Shown here piece after piece: positions 42,917-50,557 of a stretch of 64,000 nt of DNA; the first letter of the stretch is position 1; each line of letters opens with the position of its first letter. This stretch comes from SHAN690 sp038131955 (GTDB lineage Bacteria > Bacteroidota > Bacteroidia > Flavobacteriales_G > Salibacteraceae). The DNA lies in assembly GCA_038131955.1 (NCBI GenBank), contig JAYPQK010000012.1:124001-188000 (forward strand), written 5' to 3'. A program made the translations under genes and the position numbers. Below the pieces are notes generated by a model. The model did not search any database and was not told where the DNA came from. It was given only the letters and a program-made list of their open reading frames with translations.

Positions 42917-42966
42917 GACAATTGTTTTCGTCATGAAACCAAATCATATGCCAAAGCTGAAAACCG

Positions 42967-43677
42967 TTAATCCATATGTAGGTAGAATGGTGATAGAAGT
43001 GATTGAAAATAAGGAGTATACACCCTTTTCTCATCGTAAAGAACGGCCTCCTTTTCTTCCAACTCATTCGGCGTCGTAGACCAAGTGGCCAGGATACGAT
43101 TCGCTTCTTTTTGGACGGTAGGTCGAATCCGCAAGCTTCGACGTAAGACCCATCCTTCACCCTGGGAAGCCTCCAAAGCATCCTTCCATCTTTCAACGGG
43201 TAAGACCATCGAGAACTTGGCGCTATCAGAGGCGAGTCGCTTGGCGTGATGGAACAGGGCCTCCAGAGTGAGCGCGGTTTCGTGTCGCGCTTGATCCTTT
43301 CGATCATCACCGGAAAGGGTGGAGCTTTTGAAGTAAGGAGGATTACACACCACATGATCGTAACGTGCTCGGTCTGGTTCGAAATCTTGTACGGATGTAT
43401 GGATGACTCGCATTCGCTGAGCCCATGGGCCGGACTGAACGTTTTGTTGAGCTTGTTCCGCACTATCTAGGTCGATCTCCAAGGCGTCTACATTCGCCGT
43501 CGTCCTTTGCGCCATCATCATGGCGATTACTCCGGTGCCGGTTCCAATGTCTAGCGCGCGCTCGGCGTGCTCAATATCCAACCATGCGGCTAAGAGACAG
43601 CCATCGGTTCCTACCTTGAAGGCGGCTTTGTCTTGTTCGATACGGAACTGTTTGAACTCGAACCACTCGTTGGCCAT
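42967..43677 (-). CDS. tRNA1(Val) (adenine(37)-N6)-methyltransferase (TrmN6/YfiC type)
   Basis: 236 residues, SAM-dependent Rossmann methyltransferase. FKVGTDGCLLAAWLD is the family start, ALDIGTGTGVIAMMMAQR is the SAM loop, and DHVVCNPPYF is the NPPY amino-methylation motif. RHETALTLEALFHHAKRL follows, as in YfiC. It would make m6A37 in tRNA-Val. Its start overlaps the purine nucleoside phosphorylase stop (ATGA), so the two form an operon. Confidence 0.9.
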   Translation of the reverse strand: MANEWFEFKQFRIEQDKAAFKVGTDGCLLAAWLDIEHAERALDIGTGTGVIAMMMAQRTTANVDALEIDLDSAEQAQQNVQSGPWAQRMRVIHTSVQDFEPDRARYDHVVCNPPYFKSSTLSGDDRKDQARHETALTLEALFHHAKRLASDSAKFSMVLPVERWKDALEASQGEGWVLRRSLRIRPTVQKEANRILATWSTTPNELEEKEAVLYDEKRVYTPYFQSLLSPFYLHMD

Positions 43678-44495
43678 CAGAGGGTAGGAATGAGGGTTTT
43701 GATCAAGTGGATCAGTCTGCCTTCCGCCTCGCCGGCGACACGAAGAAGTTCCGGGATGTCGATCGGTTGTAAGTTGTCCGGGTCACACTCATCTGTCAGC
43801 ACGATCACGGCACCGACTTCCATCTGAGTGTGTCGCGCTACGATCACTTCGGGTACCGTACTCATTCCAACAGCATCGGCACCGATCCGATGAAGAAAGC
43901 GATACTCGGCCGGACTCTCGAGCATGGGACCCGGAACAGAAACGTATACACCTTCCTGAACATTGACAGCACTGCTTGTCGCTGCTTCTTGGATCAAGCC
44001 TTGAATGCGGTTCGCATAGGCTTCGGACATATCAGGAAAGCGCGTTCCGAGTCGAGCGTCATTGGGCCCGATCAGCGGATTCGATGGCTGTAGGTTGATG
44101 TGATCGGTAATCATCATCAGGTCTCCTTTTTTCCAGTCGAGATTCATGGCGCCAGCCGCACCAGAGAGCAGAAGCTGTCGAACTCCCAAGGCCTTCATCA
44201 CACGAATGGGGAAACTCACTTGTTCCATATCGTAACCCTCATAGTAATGAAAGCGACCTTGCATGCAGATGACGGTTACTCCGTTGAGTGAACCTTGGAT
44301 CAGTTTTCCTTGGTGGAACTCAACCGTAGCCAAAGGGAAGTGTGGAATTTCGTCATAGGAAACCTCGGTCTTGTTACCCAGTTCATCTGCGAGTTTGCCC
44401 AATCCTGTCCCGAGAATGATTCCGGTATCGGCACCACCAAACCCCTTTGATCTGAGGAAAGACGATGCTTCTTGGATCTTGTCGTATAGTTCCAT
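43677..44495 (-). CDS. Purine nucleoside phosphorylase
   Basis: 272 residues, trimeric PNP type. It splits purine nucleosides with phosphate. GIILGTGLGKLADEL gives the phosphate loop, followed by QGRFHYYEGYDM, LLLSGAAGAMNLDWKKGDLM, YVSVPGPMLESPAEYRFL, DAVGMSTVPEVIVARH and VIVLTDECDPDNLQP. The last element differs from the TNxA form of the mammalian enzyme but is, as I recall, usual in this phylum. The frame runs up to 44555; the ATG at 44495 gives the normal N-terminus (MELYDKIQE) and lies right after a -7 box. Confidence 0.92.
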   Translation of the reverse strand: MELYDKIQEASSFLRSKGFGGADTGIILGTGLGKLADELGNKTEVSYDEIPHFPLATVEFHQGKLIQGSLNGVTVICMQGRFHYYEGYDMEQVSFPIRVMKALGVRQLLLSGAAGAMNLDWKKGDLMMITDHINLQPSNPLIGPNDARLGTRFPDMSEAYANRIQGLIQEAATSSAVNVQEGVYVSVPGPMLESPAEYRFLHRIGADAVGMSTVPEVIVARHTQMEVGAVIVLTDECDPDNLQPIDIPELLRVAGEAEGRLIHLIKTLIPTL

Positions 44496-44499
44496 GCCG

Positions 44500-44507
44500 C
44501 AAACATA
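44500..44507 (-). promoter_or_regulatory. Candidate -7 box of the purine nucleoside phosphorylase operon
   Basis: On the minus strand TATGTTTG, an exact TAnnTTTG match, ends 4 bases before the ATG at 44495. Transcription would begin about at the start codon (leaderless). The -33 side has no clear TTG. Confidence 0.4.
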
Positions 44508-44541
44508 GCGCGTTGCTTCCTCTGCTGTATCATTGTAGAGC

Positions 44542-45258
44542 ATGAAACGAGGCATTCATCTTTTGTCAGGTCCTAGGAATATCAGCACCGCGCTGATGTA
44601 CACTTTTGCCCAGCGCAAGGGCTGCGATGTGATCGATGAACCGTACTACGCCTATTACTTGACGCGCAAAGGTGAGAATCACCCCGGCCGGGAGGAGACC
44701 CTCCGCTCACAGCCGAGCGACCCGTATACGATCCTTGCTTGGATCAGGGCTCGAGCCGAAGAGACGGAAGAACTTTTTCTCAAGAACATGCCGCACCACA
44801 TAGAAGGCGTGGATATTTCCGTTCTAGACGACTTTCAACCCGTTTTTTTGATCCGACACCCAAGTCTCATGATCCATTCGTTCAGCAAGGTGATCCCGGA
44901 GGTCGTACTGGACGACCTAGCCTTGAAGCAGCAATGGGAATTGCTTCAGCAGTTTCAAGAGCGAGGATTGCAGCCCTTGGTGGTTGATTCAGCTTCTATT
45001 CTCAAGGATCCGAGTTCTTCGCTTCCGCGACTTTGTCAGGCGCTGGACCTTCCGTTTGAACCTTCCATGTTGTTGTGGACATCCGGTCCGCTACCTCAAG
45101 ATGGGGCATGGGCAACGTATTGGTATGGCAGTGTTCACGCATCTTCCGGATTGAAAAAGAAGGAAGAACTTCCCGTATCAATTCCTGCCCGATATCATTC
45201 TCTTTTGAAGGAATCGGAGGCTTACTTTGACCTATTGAAATCACACGAATCACTCTGA
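44542..45258 (+). CDS. Sulfotransferase-like P-loop protein
   Basis: 238 residues. The N-terminus HLLSGPRNISTALMYTFAQR resembles the 5'-phosphosulfate-binding loop of PAPS sulfotransferases, and FLIRHPSLMIHSFSK resembles the 3'-phosphate-binding element. DVIDEPYYAYYL follows. Proteins of this type are found next to, or fused with, class IV aminotransferases; plant branched-chain-aminotransferase-like proteins are such fusions as I recall. Here the aminotransferase gene begins one base after this stop, so they probably form a two-protein system. Activity and substrate are not known. Confidence 0.75.
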   Translation: MKRGIHLLSGPRNISTALMYTFAQRKGCDVIDEPYYAYYLTRKGENHPGREETLRSQPSDPYTILAWIRARAEETEELFLKNMPHHIEGVDISVLDDFQPVFLIRHPSLMIHSFSKVIPEVVLDDLALKQQWELLQQFQERGLQPLVVDSASILKDPSSSLPRLCQALDLPFEPSMLLWTSGPLPQDGAWATYWYGSVHASSGLKKKEELPVSIPARYHSLLKESEAYFDLLKSHESL

Positions 45259-45259
45259 T

Positions 45260-46159
45260 ATGTTACAGACCTACGATCCCAGAAACGAGAATATTCAAGT
45301 ATTCATCAAGGACGGCCTATATCCGCGATCGGAGGCCAAGGTTTCCGTTTTCGATTCCTCCGTGCAAGGAGGTGATGGTGTATGGGAAGGACTTCGGGTC
45401 TATAAGGTAGGCATTCTGCACCTCGATGCTCACTTGGATCGCATGTACGCTTCCGCCCACGCACTGGCCTTTGCGGATGTTCCGTCTCGAACTTTCATCA
45501 AGGATGCGATTCGACAAACCTTGGTGGCTAATGGCATGAACGAGGGGGCGCATATTCGTTTGACATTGACCCGTGGAGCGAAGATCACGAGCGGAATGGA
45601 CCCTAGACTGAATACAGAAGGCTCCACCTTGATCGTGCTTGCCGAGTGGAAGGACATGGTCTATGACAATGCGAGGGGTATGGAGGTGATCACCTCCTCC
45701 CAACGACGTAACGGTCCGCAATTCTTGGATTCAAAGATCCATCACAACAACTTGCTCAACAACATCATCGCGAAGATCCACGCCAACGTTGCAGGAGCGG
45801 ATGCGGCGATCATGCTAGATGATAGGGGCTTCATCGCTGAATTGAACGATACCAACGTGTTTATGATACGCGATGGAGAGCTCTTGACGCCTTATGCCGT
45901 AGCATGTTTGCCCGGAATCACCCGCCGACATGTCATGGATGTGGCAAAAGCGATCGGGTGGACGATAACAGAAGCGTATCTGAGCTTGACCGAGTTCTAC
46001 AATGCCGATTTCGCCTTCGCTACAGGTACCATGGGAGGATTGACCCCGATTCGGAAAGCGGACGGTCGTTCGATCGGTAACGAAGAGGGAGAGCGCCTGT
46101 TCTCAGCGCTGAATGAAGCGGTGATCAAAGACATTCCCGGTCACTGCCAACGGCCTTAA
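45260..46159 (+). CDS. Class IV PLP-dependent aminotransferase (BCAT/D-amino acid transaminase-like)
   Basis: 299 residues, fold type IV. FDSSVQGGDGVWEGLRVYKV is the N-terminal motif with the conserved Gly-rich turn and Glu. GAHIRLTLTRGAKITSG, NGPQFLDSKIHHNNLLNNII (probable PLP Lys in SKIHH), DDRGFIAELNDTNVFMIRDG and CLPGITRRHVMDVAKAIG follow in family order. It is too divergent from IlvE to name the substrate. The gene is translationally coupled to the sulfotransferase-like gene. Its TAA overlaps the convergent SDR stop by 4 bases. Confidence 0.9.
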   Translation: MLQTYDPRNENIQVFIKDGLYPRSEAKVSVFDSSVQGGDGVWEGLRVYKVGILHLDAHLDRMYASAHALAFADVPSRTFIKDAIRQTLVANGMNEGAHIRLTLTRGAKITSGMDPRLNTEGSTLIVLAEWKDMVYDNARGMEVITSSQRRNGPQFLDSKIHHNNLLNNIIAKIHANVAGADAAIMLDDRGFIAELNDTNVFMIRDGELLTPYAVACLPGITRRHVMDVAKAIGWTITEAYLSLTEFYNADFAFATGTMGGLTPIRKADGRSIGNEEGERLFSALNEAVIKDIPGHCQRP

Positions 46160-46917
46160 TTCTCTCTGTGAATGTAGAAGCTGTTGGCCTGAGATAGGCT
46201 CGTCAGTACCAAGTCGTTGATACAAAGATGGGGTGGGAGAGTGGTGACGTAATAGGTAACTGAAGCAATGTCCTCGGCGGTCATGGGTTGGTAGCCATTG
46301 TATACCGACTTCGCTTTGTCCTTATCACCGTGAAACCGCACCTCGGAGAATTCAGTTTCAGCCGCTCCCGGCGCGATCTGCGTCACTTTCACTCCGGTTC
46401 CAAGCGTGTCGATACGCATCCCTTTGGTAATGGCATCCACGGCATGTTTGCTGGCACAGTACACGTTTCCTTTGGAGTAGACCTCCTTGCCGGCAGTCGA
46501 ACCGATGTTGATCACATGACCTTTTCCGCGCTTGGTCATTCCCGGAAGAATGGCTTTGGAGACATAGAGCAGTCCTTTCACGTTCGTGTCGATCATGCGG
46601 TTCCAGTCCTCTAGGTCACCGTCTTGAATGGTGTCCATTCCACTGGCTAGTCCAGCATTGTTGACCAATACCTCCACATTCTGCCAACGATCAGGCAAGT
46701 TCGATAAGGTTTGAAGCGTCACGTCTTGATCTCTGACATCAAAACAAAGCGTGAGTACTTCGCAGCCAGCGTTACTCTCTAATTGATCTTTCAGGGAATT
46801 CAGTCGCTCTTCGCGGCGTCCGGTGATGATGATGTCGTAGCCATGTTGCGCGAAGGTCTCTGCGATGGCTTTACCGAATCCGGATGTAGCTCCGGTAACA
46901 AGTGCAATAGGTCTCAT
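46156..46917 (-). CDS. Short-chain dehydrogenase/reductase, YdfG-like
   Basis: 253 residues, classical SDR. The NADP-binding motif is TGATSGFGKAIAETF with GRREERL after strand 2, followed by NNAGLA, INIGSTAGKEVYSKGNVYCASKHAVD with the catalytic Ser, Tyr and Lys, and IAPGAAETEFSEVRFHGD. This pattern resembles YdfG, which oxidises L-allo-threonine and related 3-hydroxy acids. It is transcribed alone; the substrate is not fixed by sequence. Confidence 0.92.
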   Translation of the reverse strand: MRPIALVTGATSGFGKAIAETFAQHGYDIIITGRREERLNSLKDQLESNAGCEVLTLCFDVRDQDVTLQTLSNLPDRWQNVEVLVNNAGLASGMDTIQDGDLEDWNRMIDTNVKGLLYVSKAILPGMTKRGKGHVINIGSTAGKEVYSKGNVYCASKHAVDAITKGMRIDTLGTGVKVTQIAPGAAETEFSEVRFHGDKDKAKSVYNGYQPMTAEDIASVTYYVTTLPPHLCINDLVLTSLSQANSFYIHREN

Positions 46918-46954
46918 GGCACCAAAGCTAGTATTCGGCGGAGAATCTTTAAAC

Positions 46955-47650
46955 TCAACTTTCTGATCGAGCGATCATGCGTTTCATCTTTCGATGAAAG
47001 GAGTTTATGAGTCGCGTATGGAAGTAAGGGTAGAGGTACTTGTCGCGAATCTTATTCCCGCTTCGAATGAAGGTGGTGTGTACGATGCGTGTACGACCAT
47101 TCTCCGTTTCGAACATTTGAATGATCTGCTTGCCTTCATTGATCCCGCTTTCGGTGTAGTTGACTTCTATGATGCCCAGTTCATCCTCAACCTTGGTGAT
47201 CTCAAATGCCGTAGCTAGATGGTAAAGACCACGGATGAGCTTGATATCCATGTATAGGATCTGTCCGTTCATGATGCCATCAACGGAGTCAGCTGGATAG
47301 ATGATGCGATCAGACTCTCGCTCGTACATCAACCCACAGGAACTCTTCTTTGTGGTCCAGGCTTCTGTTGGATTGGCTTTTCGATATGCTTCCCATACTT
47401 GTTCGATCGGTTGCTTGAAAGAGTACTGCCGCCGATAGCGATAGAATGCTGAAAAATCTTCAATGTTTTCACAGGTCGGACGTAGATCTGCAAAACAGTT
47501 GACCTGTGCTTTCTCCCGCTGACTATCCAAGTAGGTTTTGACCATTCGAAACGGAATGGCTTCATAGCGAACATCCTCATAGGACAATTGCGCCATGGTA
47601 GCTTGATTCCACAATAGGAACAGGGTGATAATGAGGCTCAAACGATGCAT
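46955..47650 (-). CDS. Exported protein, possibly SRPBCC-like, unknown function
   Basis: 231 residues from the ATG at 47650, with signal peptide MHRLSLIITLFLLWNQATMA. The frame is open to 47782 but the extension overlaps the flavin enzyme gene. The mature part has YSFKQPIEQVWEAYRKANPT, LYMDIKLIRGLYHLATAFEI and a long antiparallel-looking strand pattern ending RTRIVHTTFIRSGNK, reminiscent of START/SRPBCC lipid-binding folds. It ends in a basic helix (FHRKMKRMIARSES). I recognise no named family and assign no function. Confidence 0.75.
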   Translation of the reverse strand: MHRLSLIITLFLLWNQATMAQLSYEDVRYEAIPFRMVKTYLDSQREKAQVNCFADLRPTCENIEDFSAFYRYRRQYSFKQPIEQVWEAYRKANPTEAWTTKKSSCGLMYERESDRIIYPADSVDGIMNGQILYMDIKLIRGLYHLATAFEITKVEDELGIIEVNYTESGINEGKQIIQMFETENGRTRIVHTTFIRSGNKIRDKYLYPYFHTRLINSFHRKMKRMIARSES

Positions 47651-47697
47651 CGGGGGCGCAAATATGCTGTATTCCCTCGAATTCAGTCCGTTAGAGG

Positions 47698-48648
47698 TCA
47701 AAGATCTTGGGTGAGTCGGTCTGCGATCGTTCCGACGGAGTCGATCGAGTGTACTCCTTCGATGCTGGGACCCGCTACCCAAACCGTCTTGTAGGTGGCC
47801 TTATTGGCCGATTTTTCAATGGCTTTCATACCACGGAAAGCGATGAACATTTTAATGTACTTCTTCAGTCGACGGTTCTTATGCATCAAGCGCTCTAACC
47901 ACGATGCTTCCGTGCCAATGGATTGCACATATGGAGTGTTGATCACAGTCAAGTGACTTCCCGACATCTTGGTGGTGCGAACAATGTCCTTGGCGCCATA
48001 GTCGACAAGGGCCTGTTTGTACTCTTGTGACACAGGTGCTTCCTCACTCGCGATGAAGATACTGCCAACAGAAACAGCCGTTGCACCCAGTTCGAGTGCG
48101 TTTTTCACGTCCTGACTACTAGAGACTCCACCGGCAGAGATCACGGGAATCGAGAGTTTCTCCTTGAGCATGGGAACCAGTTCCTTTTGAGGTACGTTGC
48201 CGGCATGTCCACCTGCTTCTGCGTTCACCGCGATAACCGCATCAGCTCCTTGTTCTTGGACCTTCAGAGCATACTTAAGATCGATCACATCGCAGAAAAC
48301 CTTTATACCAAGTGGTTTTGCTCGCTCTATGCATTCTTTTGGACTACCCAAGGAGGTGATGATGAAGTCCACCTTTTTCTCAAGGCAGGTTTCCAATTGC
48401 TTCTTGTACTTCAGGTTGGACTTGTTGACGATCAAGTTGATCCCAAAAGGTTTGGAGGAATGCGCCCGTATCTCATCTATGGCCGCCCTGAATTCAGCAT
48501 CGGTTCGATAGTTCAGTGCGGGAATAGCACCCGTGATCCCATGATCCAGGGCAGACTTGACCATGGTGGCATTGGAGATGAGGAACATCGGAGCCATGAT
48601 GATCGGGAAATCGGTATCGAAGAGTGAGCGGTGATCAGTGCTGTTCAT
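47698..48648 (-). CDS. FMN-dependent nitronate monooxygenase family protein
   Basis: 316 residues, TIM-barrel NPD/2-nitropropane dioxygenase family. FPIIMAPMFLISNATMV is the FMN-binding start. KPFGINLIVN, DAVIAVNAEAGGHAGNVPQ (conserved GGHxG), PVISAGGVSSSQDVKNALEL and VSVGSIFIASEEAPVSQEYK follow in family order. The C-terminal ~80 residues are more basic and helical. Members oxidise nitronates or act as NAD(P)H-flavin reductases; the real substrate cannot be told. It has its own upstream gap of about 95 bases. Confidence 0.9.
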   Translation of the reverse strand: MNSTDHRSLFDTDFPIIMAPMFLISNATMVKSALDHGITGAIPALNYRTDAEFRAAIDEIRAHSSKPFGINLIVNKSNLKYKKQLETCLEKKVDFIITSLGSPKECIERAKPLGIKVFCDVIDLKYALKVQEQGADAVIAVNAEAGGHAGNVPQKELVPMLKEKLSIPVISAGGVSSSQDVKNALELGATAVSVGSIFIASEEAPVSQEYKQALVDYGAKDIVRTTKMSGSHLTVINTPYVQSIGTEASWLERLMHKNRRLKKYIKMFIAFRGMKAIEKSANKATYKTVWVAGPSIEGVHSIDSVGTIADRLTQDL

Positions 48649-48742
48649 AATCGAGGGAATCTACGGTGACCTTTAAACAAAGATCGCAATATGAAATAGT
48701 TGCAACTAACCCAATATGATGCTCGCTCCGAGAGGAAAAGGA

Positions 48743-49192
48743 TTACCCCATTTCGCTCAGCGCCTCTAAGGACTCCTTGACGTGACGCTCTACATGCATT
48801 TGGCTACTGAACGTATGCACCAACTTGCCTTCGGCGTCGAAAACGTAGGTGACCCTTCCGGGGATGAGTCCGAACAGGTTCGTGCCCACGTTGAAAAGCT
48901 TATGCGTCTTCTTCTCTGGATCACTCAAGAGGGTAAAGGGCAAGTTGTGCTTTTCTTTGAAACGACGATGTTCTTCAGGGGTGTCCGCACTGATACCGAT
49001 GACACGGACGTGCTGATCTTGGAACTCCTCGAAGTGGTCTCGGAAAGCGCATGCTTGACGAGTACATCCAGGGGTGTCGTCTTTCGGGTAAAAGTAGATC
49101 ACGAAGGGTTCACCGAGGAGGCTCTCAGAGCTCAGGTCGTTCCAATCCTGATCGGGAAGTTTAAATGAAGGAATCTGCTCTCCAGGTTTCAT
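48743..49192 (-). CDS. bcp: Thioredoxin-dependent peroxiredoxin, Bcp type
   Basis: 149 residues. It reduces hydroperoxides using thioredoxin. The catalytic element YPKDDTPGCTRQACAFRD has the peroxidatic Cys43 and the likely resolving Cys48 five residues on, the atypical 2-Cys arrangement of Bcp/PrxQ. GISADTPEEHRRFKEKHNLP and RVTYVFDAEGKLVHTF are also typical. It is cytoplasmic, with no signal, and appears to be a single-gene unit. Confidence 0.95.
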   Translation of the reverse strand: MKPGEQIPSFKLPDQDWNDLSSESLLGEPFVIYFYPKDDTPGCTRQACAFRDHFEEFQDQHVRVIGISADTPEEHRRFKEKHNLPFTLLSDPEKKTHKLFNVGTNLFGLIPGRVTYVFDAEGKLVHTFSSQMHVERHVKESLEALSEMG

Positions 49193-49226
49193 GTAAGGAA
49201 GAACAAGAATGAATGTCTAGGGTTCA

Positions 49227-49640
49227 TTATCGACGGAAACCCATCAACATAACAGCGCAGCCACTGGCGCCAGCGATCGGATCGAGTTCAGCCTCGATGA
49301 TCACGTCGATGGTAGATTCAAGTTGAAAGTCCCAATGTGGGGCATTTTGGAACTCGTCGTTCTTATAGATGAGGTTTCGTTCCTTGTCGAAAACACGGAA
49401 TCGAAGGTTTCCATCTTGAGTGCCTGAGCACGCAGCCACGCGATAAGTGGTGCCACCATAGAGAGTAGCATTGAACTCAGCTACTTGGTCACTCAACAAA
49501 AGTGCTCGATAGTGCTGACCATCCGAAAGATACTCGTCAGTAATGTGCTTTTGACAAACGTCAGCCGTGATCTCGCACTGGGCAAGAGAGGCACTCGAAG
49601 CGCCCAACAGAAGTACGATGGCGAGGATCAGTTGTTTCAT
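49227..49640 (-). CDS. Small secreted protein of unknown function
   Basis: 137 residues with a signal peptide (MKQLILAIVLLLGASSASLAQ). The mature part has four Cys (in AQCEITADVC, VAACSG and GASGCAVMLMGFRR), which could form two disulfides, and a beta-rich core (FNATLYGGTTYRVAA, LRFRVFDKERNLIY). No known family recognised. Its ATG overlaps the stop of the upstream lipoprotein gene by 4 bases, so it is the third gene of the symporter-lipoprotein operon. Confidence 0.75.
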   Translation of the reverse strand: MKQLILAIVLLLGASSASLAQCEITADVCQKHITDEYLSDGQHYRALLLSDQVAEFNATLYGGTTYRVAACSGTQDGNLRFRVFDKERNLIYKNDEFQNAPHWDFQLESTIDVIIEAELDPIAGASGCAVMLMGFRR

Positions 49641-50557
49641 GAAGCTGTTGTTGAAATGATCTGGTTACGAAGGTTGGCGATCTTTTCAGTGATCTCTTGT
49701 AGTAGGTTATCGTCCAACGATACTGAACTCTTACTCTTGATCACAGTGAGCTTTTCTTCAGGCTTGGTCTCTGGAGTTACCCACTCGTAGGTGGTTTCTA
49801 CCTTATCAAAACTCTTCTCGAGATCCCTGAGGTCTTTAAGGATATCATTAAAACTACCATCCCCATTCTGCTGTTCAATCATGCCGATCAAATTGGCAAT
49901 GGTCTTCTCTTGTTCTCCAACGCGTTGACGCAACTCAGGGCTATCCAAGGTCTTGGATAGGTGGGGCATGAAGTACAACGACTCCAGCCATCCCCCATAA
50001 AGGATCATCGCACTGATGTCTTCGCTCTCGTTCTCTTTCAGATACTCATCGCTCAATCGATTCAATTCAGAAATGAAGATCAAGAGTGAGTCTTTGTTCT
50101 CCATGTTTCCTTCAAAACGATTGATCAAGTCAGAATATAAGGCGGGAGAAATACCAAGTTCAGTTCCCAACTTCTTAGTAGAGGCGAGGAGGGAAAACGC
50201 CTTTTGAGATTGATTGTAGATAAGACAGTACCCCAAGTCAGCTCCATAAACTCCGAGATTCATAGCCTGAATATGCTTGACTGAATACTGGGTAGGATCG
50301 ATGTTGGGGTTCAACATGTCCTCATAGAAATCACCTCCTACTTCTTCGATCAACATGGCCGTCTCAAGAGGGGAAGGAAGGTTGAATAGCTTGTCACCAA
50401 CCTTCAGGATGTTCGTTCCCTGAGGTCCTTTCTTGCCGTCAGCCGATTCTTGAGGTTTTTCATCCGTTCCAGTGGGGGATTCCTCACCTCCGCATGAAGC
50501 AAGAAAAAGCCCAGTAGTGATGGCTGCTACAGCCAAAAGTCGAAAGGGTGATGTCAT
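49637..50557 (-). CDS. Lipoprotein of unknown function, NLPSPLET family copy 2
   Basis: 306 residues. The lipoprotein signal ends LFLASCGGEE (Cys at 22), followed by a Pro/Glu/Lys-rich linker. Landmarks shared with the lipoprotein at 4304-5167, in order, are NLPSPLETAMLIEE, LGVYGADLGYCLIYNQSQK, then a helical region and YGGWLESLYFMPHLSKTL. Past about residue 230 it differs, with a charged linker and a C-terminal helical piece. It is co-translated with an SSS symporter (4-base overlaps on both sides), while copy 1 stands alone. Function unknown; an envelope helical repeat domain is likely. Confidence 0.83.
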   Translation of the reverse strand: MTSPFRLLAVAAITTGLFLASCGGEESPTGTDEKPQESADGKKGPQGTNILKVGDKLFNLPSPLETAMLIEEVGGDFYEDMLNPNIDPTQYSVKHIQAMNLGVYGADLGYCLIYNQSQKAFSLLASTKKLGTELGISPALYSDLINRFEGNMENKDSLLIFISELNRLSDEYLKENESEDISAMILYGGWLESLYFMPHLSKTLDSPELRQRVGEQEKTIANLIGMIEQQNGDGSFNDILKDLRDLEKSFDKVETTYEWVTPETKPEEKLTVIKSKSSVSLDDNLLQEITEKIANLRNQIISTTAS

